From: Candidatus Pseudomonas phytovorans | GTDB lineage: Bacteria > Pseudomonadota > Gammaproteobacteria > Pseudomonadales > Pseudomonadaceae | NCBI GenBank assembly: GCA_029202525.1 | Contig: CP119325.1 | Coordinates: 2,454,001-2,518,000 of the forward strand | DNA: 64,000 bases | Reading direction: 5' to 3' | Shown here: one piece after another, positions 63,346 to 64,000 of the stretch | Numbering within the stretch: the first letter of the stretch is position 1 | How the letters are laid out: each line of letters starts with the position of its first letter | Made by a program: the position numbers and the translations under genes | Notes under the pieces: model-generated | The model's input: the letters and a program-made list of their open reading frames with translations, nothing else | Told to the model about the DNA's origin: nothing | Databases searched by the model: none

Positions 63346-64000
63346 TCAGTGCTCCCGGCTGGCGAAGTCGATGCGTGGATCGACCAGGGTGTAGGTCAGG
63401 TCGCCGATCAGTTTCACCACCAGCCCCAGCAGGGTGAAGATGAACAGGGTGCCGAAGACCACCGGGTAGTCGCGGTTGATGGCCGCTTCAAAACTCATCA
63501 GGCCCAGGCCGTCGAGGCTGAAGATCACCTCGATCAACAGCGAACCCGTGAAGAAAATGCCGATGAACGCCGACGGGAAGCCGGCGATCACCAGCAGCAT
63601 GGCGTTGCGGAACACGTGGCCGTACAGCACCCGCGGCCGGCTGAGGCCCTTGGCCTTGGCGGTGACCACGTATTGCTTGTTGATCTCGTCGAGGAAGCTG
63701 TTTTTGGTCAGCAGGGTCATGGTGGCGAAGTTGCCGATGACCAGCGCGGTGATCGGCAGCACCAGGTGCCAGAAGTAGTCCAGCACTTTGCCGGTGGTGC
63801 TCAGCTCGTCGAAGTTGTTGGAGGTGAGGCCGCGCAGCGGGAACCAGTCGAAGTAGCTGCCACCGGCGAACAGTACGATCAGCAGGATGGCGAACAGAAA
63901 CGCCGGGATGGCGTAGCCGACGATGATCGCCGAGCTGGTCCATACATCGAAGTGGCTGCCGTGGCGCACCGCCTTGGCAATCCCCAGCGGGATCGACACC
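63346..64000 (-). CDS. yejB: ABC transporter permease YejB, partial
   Basis: The last 218 or so codons of a DppB/OppB-type permease; the gene continues beyond the window. Visible features are several membrane helices, the EAA loop TAKAKGLSRPRVLYGHVFRNA, and the C-terminal YTLVDPRIDF typical of the family. A GTG near 63999 is internal, not the start. The binding-protein gene yejA is expected further upstream, outside the window. Confidence 0.93.
   Translation of the reverse strand, partial: VSIPLGIAKAVRHGSHFDVWTSSAIIVGYAIPAFLFAILLIVLFAGGSYFDWFPLRGLTSNNFDELSTTGKVLDYFWHLVLPITALVIGNFATMTLLTKNSFLDEINKQYVVTAKAKGLSRPRVLYGHVFRNAMLLVIAGFPSAFIGIFFTGSLLIEVIFSLDGLGLMSFEAAINRDYPVVFGTLFIFTLLGLVVKLIGDLTYTLVDPRIDFASREH

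Overview
The window is about 64 kb of chromosome from a fluorescent pseudomonad, most likely the Pseudomonas putida group. The evidence is the gene order gltA / sdhCDAB-sucAB-lpdG-sucCD, the high GC content, and repeated copies of the roughly 35-bp P. putida REP element (core GCGGGC..GCCCGCTCCCACAGG). Pseudomonas-restricted DUF3077 and DUF6124 genes are also present. The species call is an inference from gene order and repeats, not from a database match.

Layout. 1-13.4 kb: the tail of a START-domain gene, then citrate synthase (gltA, minus), divergent from a TCA-cycle block on the plus strand: succinate dehydrogenase, 2-oxoglutarate dehydrogenase with its E3, and succinyl-CoA synthetase. Both divergent promoters can be read as sigma70 sites. 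13.7-24.3 kb: brnQ, a DUF599 membrane protein, a small lipoprotein, two overlapping PaaI-type thioesterases, htpG with a near-consensus heat-shock promoter inside the preceding gene, a dienelactone hydrolase, a pirin, an exported amidohydrolase, and fabAB. 24.5-29.4 kb: a tightly overlapping three-gene operon of TonB-dependent receptor, periplasmic binding protein and hybrid histidine kinase. 29.7-35.7 kb: gpsA, a DUF4389 protein, sixA, two alpha/beta hydrolases, a DUF4892 protein preceded by a possible 20-codon coupled ORF, and an AI-2E/PerM-type exporter. 35.9-40.0 kb: an iron-starvation signalling set (ECF sigma factor, FecR-type anti-sigma with a twin-arginine motif, receptor with N-terminal signalling domain) with a candidate Fur box. 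40.3-48.2 kb: kdpFABC and kdpDE, the high-affinity potassium pump and its two-component regulator.

48.2-53.1 kb is an orphan type VI secretion effector module (DUF4123 adaptor, VasX-like pore-forming effector, DUF6708 probable immunity protein) with a low-GC 3' end. 53.3-58.5 kb holds a LysR regulator divergent from a flavin amine oxidase whose motifs are in circularly permuted order. The oxidase runs convergently into a large fused protein with an aminoglycoside-phosphotransferase-type kinase, a degenerate M23-like domain and a class III aminotransferase domain. 58.8-60.3 kb is accessory debris: a frameshifted PIN toxin, its antitoxin lacking a normal start, and DUF3077/DUF6124 genes with a hairpin-rich leader. 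The window ends in yejFEB, an oligopeptide/microcin C-type ABC importer, cut by the window edge.

Most of the window is conserved housekeeping sequence. The best candidates for new biology are the permuted amine oxidase with its neighbours, the receptor-binding protein-hybrid kinase operon, and the orphan T6SS module. No rRNA, tRNA, CRISPR array or intact insertion sequence was seen.
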